Positions 30,316 to 37,888 of a stretch of 64,000 nucleotides of DNA are shown here, piece after piece. The DNA is taken from positions 186,001 to 250,000 of the forward strand of contig NZ_VTTP01000002.1 of NCBI RefSeq assembly GCF_008364845.1, read 5' to 3'. The position numbers were made by a program, and so were the translations under genes. The DNA comes from Actinotalea subterranea. GTDB taxonomy: Bacteria > Actinomycetota > Actinomycetes > Actinomycetales > Cellulomonadaceae. The notes beneath the pieces are model-generated. The model did no database searches. It saw nothing but the letters and a program-made list of their open reading frames with translations, and was not told the origin of the DNA. Numbering within the stretch: position 1 is the stretch's first letter; each line of letters starts with the position of its first letter.

Positions 30316-31539
30316 ATGTCACGCACGAGGCGCAGAGCCGCCCTGACCACCCTGGTGTGCGCAGCCGCTGCGGCCGCAGTGCCGGTCGTGGTGCTCGGCG
30401 CCGGGCCCGCGGGCGCGCACGGGTTCACGTCGACCGTCTACGCGGACGTCACGTCCGCCGGCGCGGGCGCCGTGCGCACGGAGCTTGACCTCGAGTACGA
30501 CCTGCTGGTCGTCTCCGCTGCCGACGCGCAGGACGACGACGCGCTGTTCCAGGACGGCACTGCGGCGTTCGAGGCGGCGGACCTGACCTGGCAGGCGGAG
30601 GCGCTCGCGGGGCACCCGGAGACGGTGCTCGCGTACGTCACGGAGCGCTTCACGGTCGCGGCCGGCGGCGCGGACTGCGTGGCGGAGCAGGTGGGCGACG
30701 TCACGGTGGCGGTGCGTGACGGGGTGCCGTATGCGGCCCTCGTGCTCGAGCACACGTGCGCAGCGTCGGACGGCGCGCACGAGATCGGCAGCACATTGTT
30801 CGCCGACTCCGAGGGCTACGTGACGGGGACGGAGACGATCCTCACGTACGTGCTGGACGGCCAGGAGGGCAGCACGGCGCTCGACGGCGCGAACCCCTCG
30901 TTCTCGACGGCGCAGTCCACGGGGGAGCGGTTCTGGACGTTCTTCCACCTGGGCGCCGAGCACCTCCTGCTCGGGCTCGACCACGTGCTGTTCCTGCTCG
31001 CGCTCGTCGCGGGCTCCCGGCGCCTGCGGGAGGTCGTGCTCGCGGCGACGGCCTTCACGGTCGCCCACTCGGTCACGTTCGTGCTCGCCGCGGCGGGCGC
31101 GGTCGAGGTGCCGGGGCGCGTCGTCGAGCCGCTCATCGCGTTGTCCATCGCGGTCGTCGCGGGCTGGCACCTGTGGCGGCTCCCGGGCGATCGTGACGGT
31201 GGTGACGGGCTGGACTCGGGCGGGGGGCACCTGAGCCTGGACCGCGCCGGGTGGCTGCGCGTCGGCGTGGTGTTCGGCTTCGGCCTCGTGCACGGGCTCG
31301 GCTTCGCGGGTGCGCTCGGCATCGACGAGGCGTGGTCGTGGACCCTCCTCTGGTCGCTCCTCGTGTTCAACCTGGGCATCGAGACGGTGCAGCTCGCGCT
31401 CATCGCGCTGACGTTCCCGCTGCTCGCCCTGCTGCGTCGGCGTGCGCCACGGGCCGCGCGTGCCGTGACGGGCGTGACAGCCGTCGGGGTCGCGGCGGCC
31501 GGGCTGGTGTGGTTCGCGCAGCGCCTGTTCGGAGGGTGA
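30316..31539 (+). CDS. HupE/UreJ-like membrane protein with secreted N-terminal domain
   Basis: 407 residues. A signal peptide (about 1-38, ending in AGAHGF) is followed by an extracytoplasmic domain of about 170 residues and then six or seven membrane helices with the HupE/UreJ_2 signature: FHLGAEHLLLGLDHVLFLLAL, FTVAHSVTF, GLVHGLGFAG. The conserved His residues suggest metal handling. No hydrogenase or urease genes are near, so a nickel role is not supported. GAGGGA lies 5 nt before the ATG. Confidence 0.87.
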   Translation: MSRTRRRAALTTLVCAAAAAAVPVVVLGAGPAGAHGFTSTVYADVTSAGAGAVRTELDLEYDLLVVSAADAQDDDALFQDGTAAFEAADLTWQAEALAGHPETVLAYVTERFTVAAGGADCVAEQVGDVTVAVRDGVPYAALVLEHTCAASDGAHEIGSTLFADSEGYVTGTETILTYVLDGQEGSTALDGANPSFSTAQSTGERFWTFFHLGAEHLLLGLDHVLFLLALVAGSRRLREVVLAATAFTVAHSVTFVLAAAGAVEVPGRVVEPLIALSIAVVAGWHLWRLPGDRDGGDGLDSGGGHLSLDRAGWLRVGVVFGFGLVHGLGFAGALGIDEAWSWTLLWSLLVFNLGIETVQLALIALTFPLLALLRRRAPRAARAVTGVTAVGVAAAGLVWFAQRLFGG

Positions 31540-31687
31540 CGCCTGCGTGTTCGGGCACCTGCCGTCGGACGGCCCGCTCGCGTTCGTCCGGGGTTCACGC
31601 GCGGTGGGCACGGTGACGACGTTGGGCACATCGGGCAGAACGGTCGCGTTCCGCCCATTCCGCACCTCCCAAGAGAACGGACGACGC

Positions 31688-33688
31688 ATGTCCTCCTCCA
31701 CCGTGGCTCACGCCCGTGGGCCTGCCGCCCACCGGCTGTCCCGAAGGCTCGCCGCCATCGCACTCGGCACGTCGGTCGTGATCGGCGGGTTCGCGGGCCT
31801 GCCCGCGTCCGCCGCCGACCCCGTGACCGACCCCACCACGATGACCGGCATCGTCCTGGGCGTCGGCGCCGACGAGTCGCAGCGCGTGGTGTCCTGGTAC
31901 ACCTCGACGGACACCGCGCAGCAGGTCCAGGTCGCCCCGACGTCGTCCCTCGTCGACGGTGCCTTTCCCGCCGGCGCCGTGACCTACTCCGCGGTCGGCG
32001 GCGCGAACATCGCCACGAGCGGCGGCTTCAACCGTCACGCGACGCTCACGGGCCTGACGGACAGCACCGAGTACTCCTACCGGGTGGGCGCCGAGGGCGC
32101 ATGGTCGGCGACCTACTCGTTCAAGACGCAGGAGTTCGACGGCGAGTACGACTTCCTGTTCTTCGGGGACCCGCAGATCGGTGCCTCGGGCAACATCGCC
32201 AAGGACCAGGCGGGCTGGCAGGACACACTGGACGTCGCGCTCGCGGCGAACCCGGACACCGAGCTCCTCGTCTCGGGCGGGGACCAGGTCGAGACCGCGA
32301 ACACCGAGCCGCAGTGGGACGCGTTCCTCGCACCCGACCAGCTGCGCCAGTACCCGTGGGTCGCGACCATCGGCAACCACGACGTGGGCGGCAAGGCCTA
32401 CGAGCAGCACTTCTTCACGCCCAACACGGACCGCTCCTCCGCGTACTACGCGAACGGCAACCCGGCGTCGAACACCTCGGGCGGCGACTACTGGTTCATC
32501 TACAAGGACGTGCTGTTCATCGACCTGAACAGCAACAGCTACGCGACCCGGCAGGGCGGCGGCGGTGACGAGGCGCACCTGCAGTACGTGACGGACATCG
32601 TCGAGCAGCACGGCGACGAGGCCAAGTACACCGTCCTCGTCTACCACCACGCGATCTACTCGGCCGCGGCTCACGCGAAGGACGGCGACGCCAAGGTGCG
32701 TCGCACGGACTTCCCGACGGCGTTCTCCGACCTCGGCGTCGACGTCGTCCTCCAGGGCCACGACCACGTCTACACACGCAGCTACCTGATCAAGAACGGC
32801 GAGAAGGCGGACCCGGCCGAGCAGCCCGGCGCCGCCGACGTGTACGCCGGCCCCGGCGGTGTCCTGTACGTGACGGCCAACACGGCGTCGGGCTCGAAGT
32901 ACTACGACATCACGTCGCCCGACGGCACGGGGACGAGCGGCGCGGGCAACGGCGCCGACCCCCTGGACCCGAGCAGCTACTGGTACAACTCGGTGCAGGA
33001 CCAGGAGCACGTGCGCACCTACGTCCGCGTGAAGGTCCGCAACGACCAGCTCGTCGTCGAGAACATCCGCAGCGGCACGTGCGAGGCCCCGAACGCTGCG
33101 GTCGAGCTTGGCAAGGTCGCGTGGTGCGGCCCCGACAGCGGTGCGAGCGCCGCGCAGCCGGTCGGCTCGATCGTCGACTCGGTGACGGTGCACCCGTACC
33201 ACGGCGACGGTGGCCAGGAGATCCAGGTGGCCGTCCCCGAGGCGTTGCCCGGCGAGTTCGGCTGGACCATCGACGGGCACAACGGCCTGGTCGACCTGGG
33301 CACGGCCGTCGAGCACGAGGACTACTTCGAGGCGACCGGGTCGATCAACCCGATCACCGTCTCCGACTCGCGGCGCTCGCTGGCGTCGTGGTCCATCTCG
33401 GCGTCCGTCGGCGACTTCCGCGACGGCGACCGGACGTTCTCCGGTGCGCACCTCGGCTGGGCCCCGACCCTCGTCGAGGCCGGGGCCGGCGCGCAGCCGG
33501 GTGCCCCGGTCGGCTCCGGGTACGACGGCGGCAACGGCCTGTCCGTCGCACGCACCCTGGGCTGGGCGGAGGACGGGCACCCGCGGGGGACCGCGAAGCT
33601 CGGCGCGGACCTGGACCTGAAGGTCCCGGCGAGCATCGAGCAGGGCAGCTACCGCACGACCCTGACGATCACCGCGCTGAGCAGCTGA
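31688..33688 (+). CDS. Secreted metallophosphoesterase (purple acid phosphatase-like) with WxL-like C-terminal domain
   Basis: 666 residues. A long signal peptide ends near ASAAD (about residue 40). A fibronectin-like N-terminal domain follows, then the calcineurin-like phosphoesterase core with all metal motifs: FFGDPQIG, SGGDQVE, GNHD, VYHHA and GHDHVY. The last 170 residues form a separate beta-rich unit. Its end (ASWSISASVGDFRDG, AHLGWAPTLVEAG, ARTLGW, GADLDLKVPASI, TTLTITALSS) matches my memory of WxL-type wall-binding domains. The next gene encodes a DUF916 protein, the usual WxL partner. Substrate unknown. Confidence 0.85.
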   Translation: MSSSTVAHARGPAAHRLSRRLAAIALGTSVVIGGFAGLPASAADPVTDPTTMTGIVLGVGADESQRVVSWYTSTDTAQQVQVAPTSSLVDGAFPAGAVTYSAVGGANIATSGGFNRHATLTGLTDSTEYSYRVGAEGAWSATYSFKTQEFDGEYDFLFFGDPQIGASGNIAKDQAGWQDTLDVALAANPDTELLVSGGDQVETANTEPQWDAFLAPDQLRQYPWVATIGNHDVGGKAYEQHFFTPNTDRSSAYYANGNPASNTSGGDYWFIYKDVLFIDLNSNSYATRQGGGGDEAHLQYVTDIVEQHGDEAKYTVLVYHHAIYSAAAHAKDGDAKVRRTDFPTAFSDLGVDVVLQGHDHVYTRSYLIKNGEKADPAEQPGAADVYAGPGGVLYVTANTASGSKYYDITSPDGTGTSGAGNGADPLDPSSYWYNSVQDQEHVRTYVRVKVRNDQLVVENIRSGTCEAPNAAVELGKVAWCGPDSGASAAQPVGSIVDSVTVHPYHGDGGQEIQVAVPEALPGEFGWTIDGHNGLVDLGTAVEHEDYFEATGSINPITVSDSRRSLASWSISASVGDFRDGDRTFSGAHLGWAPTLVEAGAGAQPGAPVGSGYDGGNGLSVARTLGWAEDGHPRGTAKLGADLDLKVPASIEQGSYRTTLTITALSS

Positions 33689-33703
33689 GCGCACCCGCGT
33701 GAC

Positions 33704-33739
33704 CCCGGGGTGGGGCGTCAACAGGCGCCCCACCCCGGG
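33704..33739 (+). terminator. Hairpin between phosphatase and DUF916 genes
   Basis: A perfect 14-bp inverted repeat, CCCGGGGTGGGGCG (33704-33717) with CGCCCCACCCCGGG (33726-33739), loop 8 nt, 15 bp after the stop. No T-run follows. It may end the upstream message or reduce read-through into the DUF916 gene 34 bp downstream. Confidence 0.65.
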
Positions 33740-33773
33740 CCTTCCCGTTCCACCCGACGACCCGAGGACCCTC

Positions 33774-34874
33774 ATGACTGCGTCCGCCGTGCACACGCCC
33801 TCTCGCGCCGATGCCGTGCCACGCCACCTGCGTGCGGTGCGGGCGGTCCTCCTGGCGGCGGTCGCCGTCGCGGCCGGCCTCGTCGCGTCCCCCGCGGGTG
33901 GTGCCACCGCGGCGGAGGGCGACGTGACGTGGACCGTGCGGACCGCCTCCAACGACCTGGGCGCGGACCGGACGAGCTACGAGTACGCGGTGAACCCGGG
34001 GACGGCCGTCGAGGATGCCCTCGTCGTCGCGAACGGCGGGACCGCGCCGCTGGACCTCGCGGTGTACGCGGCCGACGGCTTCACGACCGAGGCCGGCCAG
34101 TTCGACCTGGTGCTGGGCGGTGAGGAGTCGGTCGGCGTGGGCGCCTGGGTCACGGGCGCCACGGACCACATCACCGTCGAGCCCGGCACCTCCGTCGAGG
34201 TCCCCTTCACCGTGAGCGTCCCGGCGGACGCGACGCCCGGAGACTACGCGGGCGGCATCGTCACGTCCCTCGCCCAGCCGGGCGACACCGAGGGGATCAC
34301 CGTCGACCGCCGCCTGGGCGTGCGCATCGCGCTCCGCGTGGGCGGGGAGCTCGCGCCCGCGCTCGCGGTCGAGGACGTGCGACTGAGCTACGGCGGCGGG
34401 CTCAACCCGTTCGCGGGGGGCGACGCGACCGTCAGCTACACGGTTCACAACACGGGCAACGCGGTGCTCTCCGCCCAGCAGGCCGCGACCGTCGAGGGCC
34501 CGTTCGGGTGGTTCGACACGGCGGCAGGCGAGGTCGACGCGCCGCCGCAGCTGCTCCCGGGCGAGAGCTGGGAGGTCACCGTCCCGGTCGACGACGTCGC
34601 CGCGGCGGTCCGCCTTGCCGCGACCGTGAGCGTCACACCCGTCCTGACGGATCCCTCGGGCTCGACGACGGCGCTCGAGCCGGTCGTCGCGACCGCGGGC
34701 GCGTGGGCCGTGCCGTGGGCGCTCGTCGGGCTGGTCGTCCTGCTGGTCGCCGCCGCGCTCGTGGCCCGCCGTGTCCGGGCGCAGCGTCGCGCGCAGCGGG
34801 CGGCCCGCGAGGAGGCGCGCGTGCGTGAGGCAGTCGAGGAGGCGCTGAGCAAGGTCGACGCCGGGGTGCGCTGA
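33774..34874 (+). CDS. DUF916 (WxL-interacting) cell-surface protein
   Basis: 366 residues with a signal peptide to about residue 47. The first extracellular domain (VTWTVRTASN, NPGTAVEDALVVANGG, YAADGFTTEAGQF, VPADATPGDYAGGIV) fits the DUF916 peptidoglycan-binding domain. A second beta-sandwich domain follows (YTVHNTGNAVLSAQQ). One membrane helix lies at about 312-331, with a cytoplasmic Arg/Glu-rich tail. In Firmicutes such proteins pair with WxL-domain proteins at the cell surface. The gene just upstream encodes a protein with a WxL-like end, which supports a functional pair here. Confidence 0.82.
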   Translation: MTASAVHTPSRADAVPRHLRAVRAVLLAAVAVAAGLVASPAGGATAAEGDVTWTVRTASNDLGADRTSYEYAVNPGTAVEDALVVANGGTAPLDLAVYAADGFTTEAGQFDLVLGGEESVGVGAWVTGATDHITVEPGTSVEVPFTVSVPADATPGDYAGGIVTSLAQPGDTEGITVDRRLGVRIALRVGGELAPALAVEDVRLSYGGGLNPFAGGDATVSYTVHNTGNAVLSAQQAATVEGPFGWFDTAAGEVDAPPQLLPGESWEVTVPVDDVAAAVRLAATVSVTPVLTDPSGSTTALEPVVATAGAWAVPWALVGLVVLLVAAALVARRVRAQRRAQRAAREEARVREAVEEALSKVDAGVR

Positions 34875-34907
34875 GGGAAGGCGGGCCGGCGGGGTCCGGT
34901 GGGCAGT

Positions 34908-34928
34908 GCCGTTCCCACCGGGAACGGC
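34908..34928. terminator. Bidirectional terminator between convergent genes
   Basis: GCCGTTCCC (34908-34916) pairs with GGGAACGGC (34920-34928) over a 3-nt loop. It lies between the DUF916 stop and the Fic stop, which face each other. Confidence 0.6.
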
Positions 34929-34932
34929 GTTC

Positions 34933-36120
34933 CTACCAGATCCGGCGATGAGCACGGTCGGCGAACGCGTCCATCGCCGCGAGCACCTCAGGTGCCTGCC
35001 ACACCCGGTCACGGGTGCCGTTGCCGATCTGCTCGAGGACGCCGTCCTGGACGAGCCGGTCGATGGCCAGCTGCGCATTGGCCGTGGTGACGCCGAGCTT
35101 CTCGGCGGCGAGGCGGGCGTCGATCACCGGCCGCGTCATCACGAGGTCCGCCAGAGACCAGGCGGCAGCGCCCCGGCGCGCCTGGATCTGCTCGTCCCAC
35201 GCTGCGCGCGCGGACGTGACGTCTGCGATGAGCTGACGGGAGTTCGCCAGCGAGGGGAAGACCGCCTGGGCGACCTCCGTGATGATCGCCTCCATGTCGC
35301 CGTCCCGGTACACGGACAACGCGTGGAAGTACCTGTTCGTGTCGGCGAGCAGCCCGGCGGAGACCGGCACGATGGCCCGTCTGATGAGACCGCCGTGCCG
35401 GAGCTGGGCGTGCAGCAGCGCACGGCCGGTGCGTCCGTTGCCGTCCGGGAACGGGTGGATGGACTCGAACTGTGCGTGGGTGAGCGCGGCCTGTGCGAGC
35501 AGCGGGATGTCATCTCGGCTGAGGAACGCTGCCAGGTCGTCGATCGCGGCCGGCACCCGTTCGTGGACCGGTGCCACGTAGGAGGCGCCGTGCGGGCTGC
35601 GGCTGCTGCCGCCGATCCAGACCGGCTCCGTGCGCCAGCGTCCGGCGATCACCGCGGAGTGCGGTGCCATCAGGGCGTCGTGCATGTGCAGGATCGCCGC
35701 GACATCCAGGTGGTCGAAGCCGTGCATGGCCTCGGTCATGGCAGCGACGTTCGCCACGATCTCGTCGGCGTTGGTGCGGCCCTTGCGGCGGAGCTCGGCG
35801 AGGGCGATCGCCTTGGCCGAGGACGTCAGGTTCTCGATCTGCGAGGAGCTGGCCGCTTCGGTGCGCAGAAGGAGCGCCGCGAACGACGTCGTCGCCCCCA
35901 GCGTCTCCCCGTCGAACCGGGCGATCTCGGCGGACGCCTCGGTGACGAGAGTCATCGTCTGGGCTGGCAGGTGCACGACGGCGTCGGCGATCGGGGGTGG
36001 CACGGCGGCTTCGTAGGGGCCACGGTGCAGGGACCGTGCCGCGCGAGGACCGTAGGCGCTGTCGGCGGCGTGCCACTCGACGCTCTCCGTGGTGAACACG
36101 GGCCAGGTATCCGTTGCCAC
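34933..36120 (-). CDS. Fic family protein (class II, with inhibitory helix and winged-helix end)
   Basis: 395 residues from a GTG. The Fic core motif HPFPDGNGRTGR is at 222-233, with catalytic His222. An inhibitory motif [ST]xxxE[GN] is present upstream as S92-SQI-E96-N97, which marks class II Fic enzymes whose AMP-transfer is held off by Glu96. A Fic_N-type domain precedes it. The last 80 residues (VMTRPVIDARLAAEKLGVTTANAQLAIDRLVQDG, core KLGVTTANAQ) look like a winged helix. Target unknown. No antitoxin gene is adjacent. The promoter contains a 16-bp palindrome, so self-control is likely. Confidence 0.93.
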   Translation of the reverse strand: MATDTWPVFTTESVEWHAADSAYGPRAARSLHRGPYEAAVPPPIADAVVHLPAQTMTLVTEASAEIARFDGETLGATTSFAALLLRTEAASSSQIENLTSSAKAIALAELRRKGRTNADEIVANVAAMTEAMHGFDHLDVAAILHMHDALMAPHSAVIAGRWRTEPVWIGGSSRSPHGASYVAPVHERVPAAIDDLAAFLSRDDIPLLAQAALTHAQFESIHPFPDGNGRTGRALLHAQLRHGGLIRRAIVPVSAGLLADTNRYFHALSVYRDGDMEAIITEVAQAVFPSLANSRQLIADVTSARAAWDEQIQARRGAAAWSLADLVMTRPVIDARLAAEKLGVTTANAQLAIDRLVQDGVLEQIGNGTRDRVWQAPEVLAAMDAFADRAHRRIW

Positions 36121-36126
36121 GATCTC

Positions 36127-36132
36127 ACCCTA
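36127..36132 (-). promoter_or_regulatory. -10 box of a predicted leaderless fic transcript
   Basis: TAGGGT on the minus strand ends 6 nt before the GTG at 36120. The neighbouring palindrome begins 5 bp further upstream, within the -10/-35 spacer. Confidence 0.6.
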
Positions 36133-36137
36133 ACATT

Positions 36138-36153
36138 GGATATCGCGATATCC
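36138..36153. promoter_or_regulatory. 16-bp palindrome GGATATCGCGATATCC, candidate operator of the fic promoter
   Basis: The palindrome is perfect over 16 bp and stands out as AT-rich in a GC-rich context. It occupies the spacer just upstream of the TAGGGT box of the fic gene, where a bound protein would block RNA polymerase. The winged-helix end of the Fic protein is one candidate binder. Confidence 0.65.
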
Positions 36154-36200
36154 GATGCTACTGGATGGCCCTGTCCTCGGTTCTCGCTGCCCCGGTAACG

Positions 36201-36695
36201 TCAGCCGCGGGCGATGTCGGCGACGACGGCGCCGGTCAGGCGGATGAGGTCCGCCGGGGCGAGGCCGATGTCGAGGCCGCGGCGACCGCCCGAGACGTAG
36301 ACGGTGTCGAACAGCTCGACGCTCTCGTCGACCACGGTGGGGTGCGTCGTCTTCTGGCCGAGCGGGGAGATGCCGCCCGCGACGTAGCCGGTCGCGCGCT
36401 CGGCGGCCGGGCGCTCGGCCATCGCGGCCCGCTTGCCGCCGACGGCGTGCGCGAGGGCCTTGAGGTCGAGCTTCCCGGTGACGGGCACGACGGCGACAGT
36501 CAGGCGGCCGTCGACCGCGGCCATCAGCGTCTTGAACACCTGCTCCGCGGGGATGCCGAGCACGTGCGCCGCCTCGAGTCCGTAGCCGAGCGTCGTGCCG
36601 GCGTCGTGCTCGTACGGGTGGACGGTGTGCGGCACGCCTGCCGTCTCGAGTGCCACGAGCGCGGGTGTGCCGCCGTGCTGAACCCTCTTCGCCAC
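36201..36695 (-). CDS. ybaK: YbaK/EbsC family Cys-tRNA(Pro) deacylase
   Basis: 164 residues. The family edits tRNA-Pro mischarged with cysteine. Signatures present are HPYEHDAG, VFKTLMA, VVPVTGKLDLKALA, GGISPLGQK and VYVSGGRRGLDIGL. The conserved lysine in VFKTL is the key catalytic residue. The GTG start follows TACCCT (36708-36703, minus strand) by 7 nt, so the mRNA is probably leaderless. Confidence 0.94.
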   Translation of the reverse strand: MAKRVQHGGTPALVALETAGVPHTVHPYEHDAGTTLGYGLEAAHVLGIPAEQVFKTLMAAVDGRLTVAVVPVTGKLDLKALAHAVGGKRAAMAERPAAERATGYVAGGISPLGQKTTHPTVVDESVELFDTVYVSGGRRGLDIGLAPADLIRLTGAVVADIARG

Positions 36696-36787
36696 GCGGG
36701 CCAGGGTATGCGGGTGGCGTCCTCGTCGGCGGCACCGCTCACCGGCGCCGCGGCGCGCGACGTGCCGTGCCCCGGTGGTGCGTGGCG

Positions 36788-37339
36788 TCAGGGGACCACC
36801 ATGAGGATGTACTCGGCGCGGTCGAGGATGCGTCCGTCAACAGCGGCGCCGGCGATCGCGGCATCGGCGCTGGCCAGCGGTGCGCCGAGGTTGTTCTCGA
36901 GGTCGCGGAACGAGCCGTGCCGGCTCATGCCGAACACCTTCCAGATCCAGCCGCCGCTCTCCTCGCTGGAGAACACGTAGAGGATGTACTTGTCGTTGTC
37001 CGTGGCGAGGGGCTCGGCGTTGAGCGACCGTCCCTCCGCGTCGATCACGAGCTGCGCTTCCACCACCGGGGGTTGCCCGGGGACGTCGGTGCCGATCCGG
37101 ACGGGCGCCTTCTCGGTGCCCTGGAAGAGGACCCCGTTGACGACCTGGCTGAACTCGTCCGCGACGGGCTCGGGAGCGGGCTCAGGTGTCGGGGTGGGGG
37201 CGGGGCTCGCCTCGACGGCGGGTGCCTGCTGGGTGGTGGTCTCGCTCGGGGGCGCCGAGTCGTCGGCGACGGCCGAGCATCCGGTGAGAGTCGCCGCGAT
37301 GACCAGTGCCGCGAGGACCGTCGTGGAGGTTCGGGGCAT
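36788..37339 (-). CDS. Predicted lipoprotein of unknown function
   Basis: 183 residues. The signal sequence ends in the lipobox TLTGC (Cys about residue 21). A long linker rich in Pro, Thr and Glu covers about residues 25-60. The mature domain starts near FSQVVNGVLFQG and has no family I can name. It stands at the edge of the lower-GC stretch that begins upstream of its start. Confidence 0.75.
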   Translation of the reverse strand: MPRTSTTVLAALVIAATLTGCSAVADDSAPPSETTTQQAPAVEASPAPTPTPEPAPEPVADEFSQVVNGVLFQGTEKAPVRIGTDVPGQPPVVEAQLVIDAEGRSLNAEPLATDNDKYILYVFSSEESGGWIWKVFGMSRHGSFRDLENNLGAPLASADAAIAGAAVDGRILDRAEYILMVVP

Positions 37340-37888
37340 AGCGGTCCTTCGGTCGGTGCGAGGGGGTCACGCACCTATCGGTCGCGTGTGACCGGTTGTG
37401 ATGGGACTGGCACCCCGGCCGCGTCGTCTCGGGGTACGGGGTCACGGGTGGCCGCACCTGTCGCGCCGAGCCGGCCACTGCGATCCTTGGCGTCAGCGGT
37501 GCGCTACACGCCGTACTCGACGTAGAGCGCCCCTCGGACAGCAGCACGGACTCCACGGGAAGGCCACCGCTCAATCTGGTCGAGACAATCCACCCCAGGC
37601 GTCCCGGATCGGCGGCTGGGGCAGGTACTGCCGAGCGAAGTGCCCGTGCAACGCGTGGCCGCTCTTGTGCCACCTTGGCACCCGCGTAGGGGAAAGCGTC
37701 ACTGCCCGAGCCCTCGCGCAGGTCACGGAGGAACGTCGCCAGGTCGTCTCGGACCTGCAGCTGGTCGTGGCAGCCTTCGCCCGGCGCAGTCCCGAGACGA
37801 CTGAGGCGGTTGGCCCAGCAGCACCGGCGCAGCGATGCCGAGTCCGACGCCCGCCTCGTCAGTAGACTCCCCGAGTTACGTAGCTGAA
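37340..37888. other. Stretch without a convincing gene; possible gene remnant on the minus strand
   Basis: No reading frame here has normal actinobacterial codon use with a start and ribosome site. On the minus strand one frame reads LATFLRDLREGSGSDAFPY and later GGLPVESVLLSEG; a neighbouring frame continues GALYVEYGV and stops at 37504-37506. That pattern would fit an old gene broken by a frameshift. I see no repeat, tRNA or att-like duplication at the borders. Confidence 0.3.

Noticed and set aside
37398-37865. A 155-codon plus-strand frame as a gene
   Set aside because: No ribosome site, no conserved pattern, and Arg/Cys/Trp-rich composition atypical of real proteins here.
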